Positions 50,997 through 60,011 of a DNA stretch of 64,000 nucleotides are shown here, one piece after another (position 1 is the first letter of the stretch; every line of letters starts with the position of its first letter). The notes under the pieces are model-generated. The model saw only the letters and a program-made list of their open reading frames with translations, had not been told where the DNA came from and did no database searches. Source of the DNA: Collinsella sp. AF23-4AC (lineage in GTDB: Bacteria; Actinomycetota; Coriobacteriia; Coriobacteriales; Coriobacteriaceae); assembly GCF_003462685.1 (NCBI RefSeq), contig NZ_QRVE01000002.1:263928-327927 (forward strand), written 5' to 3'. Both the position numbers and the translations under genes were made by a program.

Positions 50997-51864
50997 ACGC
51001 CTCCCTCACCTTTCCGTGCACATGTCTGATAACCGCGGCAACGTCATCGGCCGAGGCAGTTCCGTTATTAACGATAAAATTAGCGTGAACGGGCGAAACT
51101 TCCGCGCCGCCAATTGAAAAACCCTTTAATCCACAATCCTCGATAAGCTTGCCCACACTCGCATCGGGCGGGTTACGAAAGACCGACCCGCAGGATGCGC
51201 GACCCATGGGCTGCGTACGCTTGCGCCTCGTCAGGTACCGTTCCATGCGCTCGCGAATGTCGGCCTTGGGCGCCGGTTTAAGCTTGAGCACACACTCGAG
51301 GATAATCTCATTGCGGGGAAGGCTACATTCGCGGTAGCCCCAAGTGATCTCGGACCCCGCATAATGCTTGATGCCGGATGCCGGGTCAAACGTTACGACA
51401 TCCTCAACCAGCGAGCCAATCCACTCGGTCCGTGTGCCGGCATTCATAGATATCGCGCCGCCGACCGAACCAGGGATGCCAACGGCAAACTCAAGGCCCG
51501 AGAGGCTACGCGACAGGGCATCGTTGACCAGGCGCGCAAACATCACGCCCGCACCGACCGTCAGCGTACAACCGTCATCGGCAACAACCGTGCGCTGAAA
51601 CTCACGTCCGAGCGAAATGACGGCACCGCGATAACCGCCATCGGCAACCAGCAGATTGGAGCCCTTGCCAATGATGACCCACGGCACCTGCTCGCGATCG
51701 AGCACCGCCACGGCGCGGCGGAGGGCATGATAGCTATGGCACGTCACAAAGAGGTCGGCCTTGCCGCCGATACGATAGCTCGTATGACGCGCAAGGCGCT
51801 CGTCCTCGATCACATCCGTGTCGATCATGCCCGAGAGCGCCATGACGGCGTTAAACAGACCCAT
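50953..51864 (-). CDS. murB: UDP-N-acetylenolpyruvoylglucosamine reductase
   Basis: A 303-residue flavoenzyme making UDP-MurNAc. HTSYRIGGKADLFV, IIGKGSNLLVADGGYRG, GLEFAVGIPGSVGGAISMNAG and the C-terminal CGSVFRNPPDASVGKLIEDCGLKG are MurB signatures. The Tyr/Ser/Glu catalytic set is compatible with the type I or IIa enzymes. ATG 51864 is 5 nt after the murC stop; the ribosome site is weak, suggesting coupling to murC. Confidence 0.95.
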   Translation of the reverse strand: MGLFNAVMALSGMIDTDVIEDERLARHTSYRIGGKADLFVTCHSYHALRRAVAVLDREQVPWVIIGKGSNLLVADGGYRGAVISLGREFQRTVVADDGCTLTVGAGVMFARLVNDALSRSLSGLEFAVGIPGSVGGAISMNAGTRTEWIGSLVEDVVTFDPASGIKHYAGSEITWGYRECSLPRNEIILECVLKLKPAPKADIRERMERYLTRRKRTQPMGRASCGSVFRNPPDASVGKLIEDCGLKGFSIGGAEVSPVHANFIVNNGTASADDVAAVIRHVHGKVREAYGIELRPEVKFLGF

Positions 51865-51869
51865 TAGAC

Positions 51870-53288
51870 TTAAGCGTCTTTCTTGGCAGTCAGATACTCA
51901 ATGAACTCGGGACCGACGGTCGTAACATCTCCGGCACCCATGGTGAGCAGCAGGTCGCCCTCGCCCACCATCTGCTCGAGCTCCTGATTGAGCTCAAGAC
52001 GGCTGGAGCAGTACACGACCTCCTTGCCAGGATGCTTGGCGCGCACGGTATCGGCGAGCATCTTAGAGGTGACACCCGGAATGGGCATCTCGCCAGCCGA
52101 GAACACATCGATCAGCAGCAGTTTATCGGCATTGGCAAATGCATCGGCAAAGTCGTCGCACAGGGCCTGCAGGCGCGAATAGCGGTGCGGCTGGAACACG
52201 ACGTCGACGTGCTTGTAGCCCAGCGACGAAGCGGCAGCAAGCGTCGCCTTGATCTCGGTGGGATGATGGCCGTAATCATCGACCACGGTGATGCCATCGA
52301 TATCGCCCACGTGGGTAAAGCGACGGCGGACGCCCTCAAAGCTCGAGAGCGCCTTGGCGGCGGCGTCGATGTCAAGGCCCAGGACATGGGCGACGGTGAG
52401 CACCGCCGTGGCGTTGAGCATGTTGTGGCGACCGGGATTGCTCTTGATCTCCACAGCGTGCTCAGTGCCGTCCTCAAAGCGAACGATAAAGTCACTCTGG
52501 ATGCCCTTGACATCCGGGTGCACGCAGACGATGTCGTTGCTCTCGGCAAAGCCGTAGGAAAGCACGTGACGGCCCGTCGACTTGGCGAGCTCGACCAGAT
52601 GCGGATCCTCACCGCAGACGATGACGGTGCCGTCCTCGCCCACCAGGCTCATGAATTTGGCGAAAGTTGCCTCGATCTCCTCGATACCCGAGTAGTGATC
52701 GAGGTGGTCGGCCTCGACGTTGGTCACAATGACCACGTTGGGGTTCAGGAACAGGAAGGAGCTGTCGGACTCGTCGGCCTCGGCGACAAAGTAGTCGCCC
52801 GAGCCGTTCTTGCCATTCGTGTCATAGCCCTCGACGATACCACCGATCAAGAAGCTCGGATCCAGACCCATGCGGTCGAGCATGGTGGCGCACATCGAAG
52901 ACGTGGTGGTCTTGCCATGCGTGCCAGCAACAGCGACGGTGGTGTAGCCGTGGCCTAAAGCAGAGAGCATCTTGGCACGGGGCCACACGGGAATACCAAG
53001 CTCGCGAGCGCGCACGAGTTCAGGGTTGGACTCCGGAATAGCGGTGGAGACAACAACCACGTCGGGCTTGACCTCGTCGATCGTGGCGGCCTCATGGCCC
53101 ACATGCACCTTCACGCCAGCGCGGGTAAGCTGGCGGATATAACGTGACGTCTTAAGGTCGGAGCCGGTAACGGCATAACCGCGCTCGTGCAGAACGAGGG
53201 CGATGCCGCTCATGCCGGCGCCGCCGATACCGATAAAGTGGGCGCTCTTGAACTCGGGCGCGGAGGTTGCAGTCTGGGAATCAGCCAT
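51870..53288 (-). CDS. murC: UDP-N-acetylmuramate--L-alanine ligase
   Basis: A 472-residue Mur ligase adding L-Ala. FIGIGGAGMSGIALVL at the N-terminus, ATP loop VAVAGTHGKTTTSSMC, EADESDSSFL, and the C-terminal VDDYGHHPTEIKATL. ATG 53288 has AAGGAG upstream with a long spacer; the frame runs 9 codons further upstream. Seventy bp separate it from murG. Confidence 0.97.
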   Translation of the reverse strand: MADSQTATSAPEFKSAHFIGIGGAGMSGIALVLHERGYAVTGSDLKTSRYIRQLTRAGVKVHVGHEAATIDEVKPDVVVVSTAIPESNPELVRARELGIPVWPRAKMLSALGHGYTTVAVAGTHGKTTTSSMCATMLDRMGLDPSFLIGGIVEGYDTNGKNGSGDYFVAEADESDSSFLFLNPNVVIVTNVEADHLDHYSGIEEIEATFAKFMSLVGEDGTVIVCGEDPHLVELAKSTGRHVLSYGFAESNDIVCVHPDVKGIQSDFIVRFEDGTEHAVEIKSNPGRHNMLNATAVLTVAHVLGLDIDAAAKALSSFEGVRRRFTHVGDIDGITVVDDYGHHPTEIKATLAAASSLGYKHVDVVFQPHRYSRLQALCDDFADAFANADKLLLIDVFSAGEMPIPGVTSKMLADTVRAKHPGKEVVYCSSRLELNQELEQMVGEGDLLLTMGAGDVTTVGPEFIEYLTAKKDA

Positions 53289-53385
53289 GTGCTCGTGTAC
53301 TCCTTGCGTAAACACTGCCTGTAACCCGTTAACTGTACCGCACCTACCGCATCAGCGCGAGGGCGACCGACGATATCCCGTCTAA

Positions 53386-54501
53386 CTAACGCAAACCCTC
53401 TACCGCATCCGCCAGAAGAGCGGCGGCCCTATCCTGAGCCAGACCACGTGCCGCCTGACGCATGGCGTCGCGCGCCGCCGCGTCATCGACCAAGTGCAGC
53501 AGCTCATCGGCAAAGGCAGAACCATCGATATCGGCATCGGCGCAGAGCACACCGGCCCCGGCGTCGACCAGATAACGGGCATTGGTGGTTTGGTGGTCGG
53601 CCGTCGCATGCGGATACGGCACGAGCACCGAGGGCACGGCGAGCGCAGCGATCTCGGCCACGCTCGATGCGCCCGAACGCGAGAGCACCAAATCGGCAGC
53701 AGCCAGCATATCGCCCATGTTGTCGATGTAAGGCTGGACGCGATAACGCTTCGCCTCCTCGGGCGTCAGCGCCAAAGCGCGCTCGGTCTCCTCAAAGCCG
53801 TCGGCACCCGTCGAATGCAACACATAGAGGCTCTTGCGCGAAAGCAGCTCGTTTTTGAGCGAAGCCACGCGCTCGTTGAGGTGCTGAGCGCCAAGTGAAC
53901 CGCCAAAGACGAGCAGCAGCGTAGCGTCCTCGGGAACGCCAAGTGCCTTGCGGCCGCGAGCGCGATCGCCCTCGATCACCGAGCGACGTACGGGGTTGCC
54001 GGTCATGAGTACGTGGTCAGGGTCACCTTCGCGCTCAAAGACCGCGCGCGCTGCCGGCACCGAGATGCACACGCGGGCGGCGTGGGAGTTCATCATCTTG
54101 TTGGCCAGGCCCGGAACAGAGTTCTGCTCATGCAGCAGATACGGAACGCCCGCGCCCTTGCACCACCCCAGCAGCGGAACCTCGACATAGGCACCAAAAC
54201 CGATGGCGGCATCGGGCTTGCCGACCTTTGAGAAATGACTGGCGAGCGCACGCTTGGCCTTGTTGACACGCCACAGCGAGGTCAGCGCCGTCCAAGGACG
54301 GGAGCGGTCGAAGCCCGTAACCGTAATGGGCACAAAATCAAACCCAGCCTCGGGGACCAGACGACCCTCGAGCTTGCGCGACTGGCCCACGAACACAACG
54401 TGGTGGCCACGGTCACGCAGCTCTTCGGCCAAGGCGAGCGCGGGGTTGATATGCCCTGCCGTACCGCCGGCTGCAATAGCAACGGTCATCTTATCGGTCA
54501 T
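53386..54501 (-). CDS. murG: UDP-GlcNAc:lipid I transferase MurG
   Basis: A 371-residue GT-B glycosyltransferase making lipid II on the inner membrane face. Gly-rich loops IAAGGTAGHINPALALAEEL and LLVFGGSLGAQHLNE, the LLHEQNSVPG block and the UDP-binding SRSGASSVAEIAALAVPSVL are present. ATG 54501 has GAAGGGAC upstream and overlaps the ftsW stop by 11 nt. Confidence 0.97.
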   Translation of the reverse strand: MTDKMTVAIAAGGTAGHINPALALAEELRDRGHHVVFVGQSRKLEGRLVPEAGFDFVPITVTGFDRSRPWTALTSLWRVNKAKRALASHFSKVGKPDAAIGFGAYVEVPLLGWCKGAGVPYLLHEQNSVPGLANKMMNSHAARVCISVPAARAVFEREGDPDHVLMTGNPVRRSVIEGDRARGRKALGVPEDATLLLVFGGSLGAQHLNERVASLKNELLSRKSLYVLHSTGADGFEETERALALTPEEAKRYRVQPYIDNMGDMLAAADLVLSRSGASSVAEIAALAVPSVLVPYPHATADHQTTNARYLVDAGAGVLCADADIDGSAFADELLHLVDDAAARDAMRQAARGLAQDRAAALLADAVEGLR

Positions 54502-56011
54502 GGTAGTCCCTTCGTACACGCGGTCCCTGGTCGTCGGTGCGCAAACGCGCCGACGGGTCCGAGTTCAAATCGATTCGATTATATCCGCCGCCCGCATTGC
54601 GAGGGGTTGGGCGCTGCGAACGACCTTGCGGCGCCGTTCGCTGACGCGGACGGGCTGCCGGCTCGGTCGCAGAGCCATCCAGAACGGTAAAGCCGTTACG
54701 CGAAGATCGCTCGCCGCGCACGTGGGGCACGCCGGCGGTACTCTCATCCATAACGGCAAAGCTCTCGCGGCGACGGTCGTACTCATCGCGACGGGCGCTC
54801 TCATACGAAACGCGCAGGATCAGACCGGCGAGCATGAGCGACACAATAATCGACGAACCGCCGTAGCTAATAAACGGCAACGGTTTGCCCGTCATGGGAA
54901 ACACGTTGAGGATGCCCAACGCATTGATCAAAAACTGCACCGCGAGAATGACCGCGGAGCCAGACGCCATGAGCGCGCCCCGACGATCGGTCGCCTGCTC
55001 GGCAATGCGAAACGCCGAGTAGATCAGCATCGCAAACACCAAGAAGAACAGCACGGTTCCGACAAAACCGACTTCCTCGCCAATGATGGCCAGGATGTAG
55101 TCATTGTGCGCCTCGGGCAGATACGAGTACTTCATGGTTGAGTTGCCGATGCCACGGCCGAACAGACCGCCCGAGGCAAAGGCCATGATGGCAAGCGTGG
55201 CCTGATAGCCGTCACCATACTCGTCGGCCCAAGGGTTCAAGGCAACCTGGATACGCACCATACGGTACGGCTCTGCAACAAGCGCAATCACGATCACGAG
55301 AATGCCGAAGATTATCACGCCGATGATTAATTTGGGGTCGAGGCCCGCAAATAACGCCATGCACATGAGAGTCAACAGGATGATCAGGACGGTACCGAAA
55401 TCGGGCTGGATAAAGATCAGAAAGAGCGAAATGCCCAGGTAGATGCCCATCTTGCGAAGGAATTCGTTGATGTTGCCACCGGGCGAAAAGAAGCGATCAA
55501 GCATGATGGCCGAATACGCAATGGCAAATGGCTTTAAAAACTCGGAAGGCTGGAACTGAATGCCGGCGATGTTGAGCCAGCGCGTGGCGCCACGGCTGCC
55601 GCTGCCCACCAAGAACACCAGCAGAAGCAAGAACATCATGACGAATAGGAAGATCCTGAGCACATCCTCCCCAAACCAGCTGTCCGGCAAAATGCGCACG
55701 ATGGCAATCAGCGCCAGAACACCGACCACGGCAAACGCGACCTGTCTACCCAGAAAAAACGTCGCTGAGCCATTCTCGTGCAGCGCCTCGACCGAAGACG
55801 CCGAGTACACCATCAGCAGGCCAAAACACACCAAGATAAACAGACAGGCCATGAATATCAGACGGGGGCGCATGATACGGGCGGGAACGCCGGCAATATA
55901 GCGTTCGCTAAACGACTGCCCGCCGCGTCCGGAACGCGGTGTGCTACGCCGCGAGGAAGCACGGTCCGAGTCGGGCCTCCTCATACCTTGTCGGGGGCTC
56001 TCCTCTCTCAC
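54491..56011 (-). CDS. ftsW: Lipid II polymerase FtsW
   Basis: A 506-residue SEDS glycosyltransferase with ten TM helices. Signatures: MVYSASSVEAL, WLNIAGIQFQPSEFLKPF (catalytic-loop region), NPWADEYGDGYQ, LPEAHNDYILAIIGEEVGFVG and PFISYGGSSIIVSLMLAGLIL. The N-terminus (about 45 residues) and the C-terminal 85 residues are Arg/Ser/Pro-rich and cytoplasmic. Start is uncertain: GTG 56011 has AGGGG 6 nt upstream and is preferred; TTG 56017 and ATG 55984 are alternatives. Confidence 0.93.
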   Translation of the reverse strand: MREESPRQGMRRPDSDRASSRRSTPRSGRGGQSFSERYIAGVPARIMRPRLIFMACLFILVCFGLLMVYSASSVEALHENGSATFFLGRQVAFAVVGVLALIAIVRILPDSWFGEDVLRIFLFVMMFLLLLVFLVGSGSRGATRWLNIAGIQFQPSEFLKPFAIAYSAIMLDRFFSPGGNINEFLRKMGIYLGISLFLIFIQPDFGTVLIILLTLMCMALFAGLDPKLIIGVIIFGILVIVIALVAEPYRMVRIQVALNPWADEYGDGYQATLAIMAFASGGLFGRGIGNSTMKYSYLPEAHNDYILAIIGEEVGFVGTVLFFLVFAMLIYSAFRIAEQATDRRGALMASGSAVILAVQFLINALGILNVFPMTGKPLPFISYGGSSIIVSLMLAGLILRVSYESARRDEYDRRRESFAVMDESTAGVPHVRGERSSRNGFTVLDGSATEPAARPRQRTAPQGRSQRPTPRNAGGGYNRIDLNSDPSARLRTDDQGPRVRRDYHDR

Positions 56012-56020
56012 CGGCAACCC

Positions 56021-57427
56021 CTATTCCATTTGCGATTTCGCTGCAGCGGCAAGCTGGGCCACATAGTCCTTAAACACGCGGCCGCGCTCCTCATAGCCCG
56101 AGAACTCATCGAACGAAGAGCAGGCAGGAGAAAGTAAGATCACGTCGCCACGGCTCGACAGCGAACGGGCAACGTCCACGGCATCGCGTAGGTCATCCGC
56201 CTGGGCGATATCCACATCGCCATCGACATCGGCCTCGTCCATAGCGGCGGTGAAGCGTTCGCGCGCATCGCCAAAGCAGACGACCGAGCGTACGTTATCC
56301 ATAACAACGCGCGCGAAGTCCGTGAGCGGCGTGCCCTTATCGTGGCCGCCGAGCAGCAAAATCACGTCGTCATCGGGAAACGCCGTCAGTGCCTTCTCGA
56401 CCGCGTCGGTGTTGGTCGCCTTGGAATCGTTGACGTAGCGCACTCCGTCAATCTCGCCGCACGGCTCCACGCGGTGCTCGAGCGGCTGGAACGAGGCCAG
56501 ACCGCGGCAAATGCCCTCGGGATCGGCACCGACGGCCAGCGCAGCCGTGGCAGCGCACAGAGCATTGATAACATTGTGATGGCCCGAGATCTTGAGCTCG
56601 GATGTAGCGATGAGCGGGGTCTCGACGCCCTTCAGGCGCACGATCATCTTGCCATCGCGCACAAAGGCGACATCCTCACCCTCTGGCTCGTCAAAGGCAA
56701 CCTTGCAGATGCGACGACCCGGCGTGTAGATGTACTCATCGAACTCGTGGATGCCGGCGTCTTCGACGTCGACGACCACCAGATCGTCATCGACCATATT
56801 GTCAAACAGTTTGATCTTGGCAAGCGCATAGTTCTTATGGCTCTTATGCCAGCCCAAGTGGTCGGGAGTGATGTTGAGCAGCACCGCCACGCGAGGGTGG
56901 AGCTCGGTGGTCGTAGCAATCTGATAGCTCGAGAGCTCAGCCGCAAACCACTCGTTGTGGGCTCGGCCGTCAATCTCGTTGACCGGCGGCTCGCCGATGT
57001 TGCCGACAGCTACGCTGGCCTCGCCGGCAACCTTGAGCAGATAATCGGTCAGCGACGTGGTGGTTGTCTTGCCGTTGGTGCCCGTGATGGCAATCCAGTT
57101 ATCGGGCGACAGGCGATAGGCAAACTCGGGCTCACCCATAATCTGAGCGGCATGCTCGAGCCCGGCCTTAAAGAAGCCCGAGAACTCCGAGATGCCCGGG
57201 CATGTCACGCATACGTCATAGGCGCCCTCGACCTGTTCGGTCCCATAGACAAACGACGCACCAGCAGCCTCGAGCGCACGCGTGGCATCATTGGGCTCAG
57301 AGGTGCCGCCGCCATACACGGTAACGGCGCTTACGCGCTCGGGATGTGCCAGCGCCCAGCGGGCGACATCGAGACCGGATTTGCCCTGACCCAAAACGAG
57401 CAGGCTAAAGACATCAGCAAGAGGCAT
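56021..57427 (-). CDS. murD: UDP-N-acetylmuramoyl-L-alanine--D-glutamate ligase
   Basis: A 468-residue Mur ligase adding D-Glu. LLVLGQGKSGLDVARW, CVTCPGISEFSGFFKAG, the ATP loop IAITGTNGKTTTTSLTDYLL, LNITPDHLGWHKS, and VRYVNDSKATNTDAVEKAL are diagnostic. ATG 57427; about 9 bp from mraY. Confidence 0.97.
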   Translation of the reverse strand: MPLADVFSLLVLGQGKSGLDVARWALAHPERVSAVTVYGGGTSEPNDATRALEAAGASFVYGTEQVEGAYDVCVTCPGISEFSGFFKAGLEHAAQIMGEPEFAYRLSPDNWIAITGTNGKTTTTSLTDYLLKVAGEASVAVGNIGEPPVNEIDGRAHNEWFAAELSSYQIATTTELHPRVAVLLNITPDHLGWHKSHKNYALAKIKLFDNMVDDDLVVVDVEDAGIHEFDEYIYTPGRRICKVAFDEPEGEDVAFVRDGKMIVRLKGVETPLIATSELKISGHHNVINALCAATAALAVGADPEGICRGLASFQPLEHRVEPCGEIDGVRYVNDSKATNTDAVEKALTAFPDDDVILLLGGHDKGTPLTDFARVVMDNVRSVVCFGDARERFTAAMDEADVDGDVDIAQADDLRDAVDVARSLSSRGDVILLSPACSSFDEFSGYEERGRVFKDYVAQLAAAAKSQME

Positions 57428-57436
57428 GAAAGACCA

Positions 57437-58456
57437 CTATCCCAACTGGAAGAACAGAGCAAGGCCAACGGCACCAAAGGCAGCAGCGATAATCCAAAAA
57501 CGGATGACGACCTTGGTCTCGGCCCAGCCCTTCTTTTCGAAATGATGATGGATGGGCGCCATAAGGAAGACGCGCTTGTGCGTAAAGTGGAAGTAGACAA
57601 CCTGAATCATGACCGACAGGGTCTCACCGATAAATAGGCCGCCGATGATGAGGGAGACGACCTCGGTGTTGGTCATGATGGACGTGCAGGCAAACGCGGC
57701 GCCCAGGGCAAGCGAGCCGGTATCGCCCATAAAGATGCTCGCCGGATAGCAGTTGAACCACAGAAAGCCCAAGCAGGCACCGGCACACGCGGTGCAGAAG
57801 ATGGACAGGTTCACGTCTCCATGCAAAAACGCCATGGCAGCCATGGCGAGCATGGCGATCATGGAGGTGCCGCCAGCAAGACCGTCAAGGCCATCGGTCA
57901 GGTTCACGGCATTAGAAAGACCGGCAATCATCAGCCAGCAAAAGACAATATAGAGCCACGGGAACGAATAGCCGCAGATGGTAGTCGAAAGCACGCCAAG
58001 GTCGATCGTCAACCCACCGGGAAAACGAATCTCGGGGGCGACGCCGCACCAGTTGACGGCAAGTACCGTAAAGGTGACACAGATAATGGTTAGGCCGATC
58101 ATCTTGGCATGGGGCGTCAGACCGAGCGAGCGCCCATGCGTAACGGAGGTCAGGTCATCGATCAGGCCCAGCACGCCGGTCGCCAGCGTGGCGAGCAGCA
58201 CGAGTACGAGCTCGGTGGTGAGCTTGCCCATCAGCAGGCAGGTCAGCGAGATCGCGACGAGGATGACAACGCCACCCATGGTGGGCGTTCCCTGCTTAAC
58301 CAAATGACGCTTGGGGCCGTCGGCACGAACCTGCTGGCCGATACCCTCGACCTTGAGCAGCTTGATCCACCACGGCATGAGCAGCAGCGCAATGGCTGCG
58401 GCGATGCCAAGCCCCAAAAAAGCCTGATACGTTGGATACGAGGGATTGCCGAACAT
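57437..58456 (-). CDS. mraY: Phospho-N-acetylmuramoyl-pentapeptide-transferase
   Basis: A 339-residue, ten-helix membrane enzyme making lipid I. KQGTPTMGGVVIL, LIDDLTSVTHGRSLGLTP (DDD motif region), NLTDGLDGLAGG, FMGDTGSLALGAA and APIHHHFEKKGWAETKVV are all conserved. ATG 58456 is 3 nt after the murF stop. Confidence 0.98.
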   Translation of the reverse strand: MFGNPSYPTYQAFLGLGIAAAIALLLMPWWIKLLKVEGIGQQVRADGPKRHLVKQGTPTMGGVVILVAISLTCLLMGKLTTELVLVLLATLATGVLGLIDDLTSVTHGRSLGLTPHAKMIGLTIICVTFTVLAVNWCGVAPEIRFPGGLTIDLGVLSTTICGYSFPWLYIVFCWLMIAGLSNAVNLTDGLDGLAGGTSMIAMLAMAAMAFLHGDVNLSIFCTACAGACLGFLWFNCYPASIFMGDTGSLALGAAFACTSIMTNTEVVSLIIGGLFIGETLSVMIQVVYFHFTHKRVFLMAPIHHHFEKKGWAETKVVIRFWIIAAAFGAVGLALFFQLG

Positions 58457-58459
58457 GGG

Positions 58460-59884
58460 CTAGCACACACCTTCCACAAAGCGGTCGAGCTCAACAAAGC
58501 GGGAACCCTTGACCAGTACAACATCATGTTTTTCAAGCGCACCGCCCATGCGGTCGAGCACCTGCTGATAATCGGAGAACACCTGGATGCGGTCCTCGTC
58601 CATGCCCATCATGCGTGCGGCATCGGCCATAAGCTGGGCCAGCTCACCACCCACGCACGCCAGCATGTCGAGCTTCTTGGCGGCGGCATAGGCGCCCACG
58701 AGCTCATGCATGCGAGGAGCCTCATCGCCCATCTCGCCCATCTCGCCCAGGATCGCCATGCGAGACCCCGTACACGAAAGCGAGCACAGCAGATCGAGGC
58801 CAGCAGCCATAGATTCGGCACTGGCGTTATAGGAATCGTCGATGACGCGGGCACCGCTCTTGGCGCGCTTGATCTCCTGGCGGTGACCGGTGATCGTGAG
58901 GCCCCTAAAGGCAGCATCGATCTGCTCGGGCGTCACGCCCAGGCGATAGGCAACCGCGGCGGCCTTAACGGCATTAGGAACGGACTGCACGCCGGGGATG
59001 GCAAGCATGGTATCGATCGTCTCGCCCTGGCCAAAATCGAGCGTAAAGACCGGACGGCCCTCGTCATCAACGCGAACGTCGCGGGCACGAACCTCATCAT
59101 CGTCCGAGACGCCGGCCAGCATCACGTCGATACCAGCAGGCCGGGCGAACGTATCGCGAATGAATGGCGTAAAGTCGTCCTCGCCGCCCAAAACCAGCAG
59201 CGGCAAATAGTCGCCGGCGGCGCACATACCCTGGACAATCTCGGCCTTAGCGCGGGCGATGTTCTCGCGGCTGCCCAAAATGCCGATATGAGAGGTACCG
59301 ATCTTGCTCACGATGGCAAGGTTGGGATTGGCGGACTGGGACAGGCGCTCAATCTCGTGGAAATGGTTCATGCCCATCTCGAGCACCAGAACCTCGGTAT
59401 CGGCCGGAGCGGAAAGCACCGTGAGCGGCATGCCGATCAGGTTATTGAAATTGCCCTTGGTGGCCCAAACGCGATAGCGCTTGGCGAGCACAGCGGCGAG
59501 CACGTCCTTGGTCGTCGTCTTGCCGATGGAACCGGTAATGCCAACGACCAGGCAGCCAAGCTCAAGGCGATACGCGTGCGCCAAACGCAGCAGAAACTCC
59601 TCGGGATCATCGGTCAGCAAGATGGCACAGCCCTTGTCCTGTGCCAGCGAGACCAGCTCGGCCTCGGGCTCACGCGTCATCACGACGGCGCCGGCACCCG
59701 ACTGGACGGCACGGGAAGCAAAATCATTGCCGTCGACGTTTTCACCGGGAAAGGCGACGAAAATCGTCCCTTCCTCGACCTGGCGCGAGTCGATAACGCA
59801 CCCGCGGCATACCCGATCGGCTTCTCCCGTCACGGTTCGGGCCCCTGTTGCGGCCGCGAGGTTGTTGACGGCGATCTCTATCAT
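58460..59884 (-). CDS. murF: UDP-MurNAc-tripeptide--D-alanyl-D-alanine ligase
   Basis: A 474-residue Mur ligase adding D-Ala-D-Ala. GCVIDSRQVEEGTIFVAFPG, the ATP loop GITGSIGKTTTKDVLAAVL, ATKGNFNNLIGMPLTVL, EMGMNHFHEI and IDDSYNASAESMAAGLD are typical MurF. murE, which usually sits between ftsI and murF, is missing here; 127 bp without a gene precede murF. Confidence 0.97.
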   Translation of the reverse strand: MIEIAVNNLAAATGARTVTGEADRVCRGCVIDSRQVEEGTIFVAFPGENVDGNDFASRAVQSGAGAVVMTREPEAELVSLAQDKGCAILLTDDPEEFLLRLAHAYRLELGCLVVGITGSIGKTTTKDVLAAVLAKRYRVWATKGNFNNLIGMPLTVLSAPADTEVLVLEMGMNHFHEIERLSQSANPNLAIVSKIGTSHIGILGSRENIARAKAEIVQGMCAAGDYLPLLVLGGEDDFTPFIRDTFARPAGIDVMLAGVSDDDEVRARDVRVDDEGRPVFTLDFGQGETIDTMLAIPGVQSVPNAVKAAAVAYRLGVTPEQIDAAFRGLTITGHRQEIKRAKSGARVIDDSYNASAESMAAGLDLLCSLSCTGSRMAILGEMGEMGDEAPRMHELVGAYAAAKKLDMLACVGGELAQLMADAARMMGMDEDRIQVFSDYQQVLDRMGGALEKHDVVLVKGSRFVELDRFVEGVC

Positions 59885-60011
59885 TGCAGCTCCCCTGTAA
59901 ACCTAATAATGCTATCGGCGTATTGTATCCCAGCGCCGCGCATGCGTGGTGCAGGGCATGTGAACACCCCTCATATGGGACAACAAACCACGCCCCAAAG
60001 ATTGTAACCCC

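Noticed and set aside
58109-60007. 632-codon plus-strand open frame opposite mraY and murF
   Set aside because: Antisense shadow of two textbook Mur genes. The same reasoning removes long frames at 60138-61901, 21211-22593, 17904-19286 and 12055-13218.
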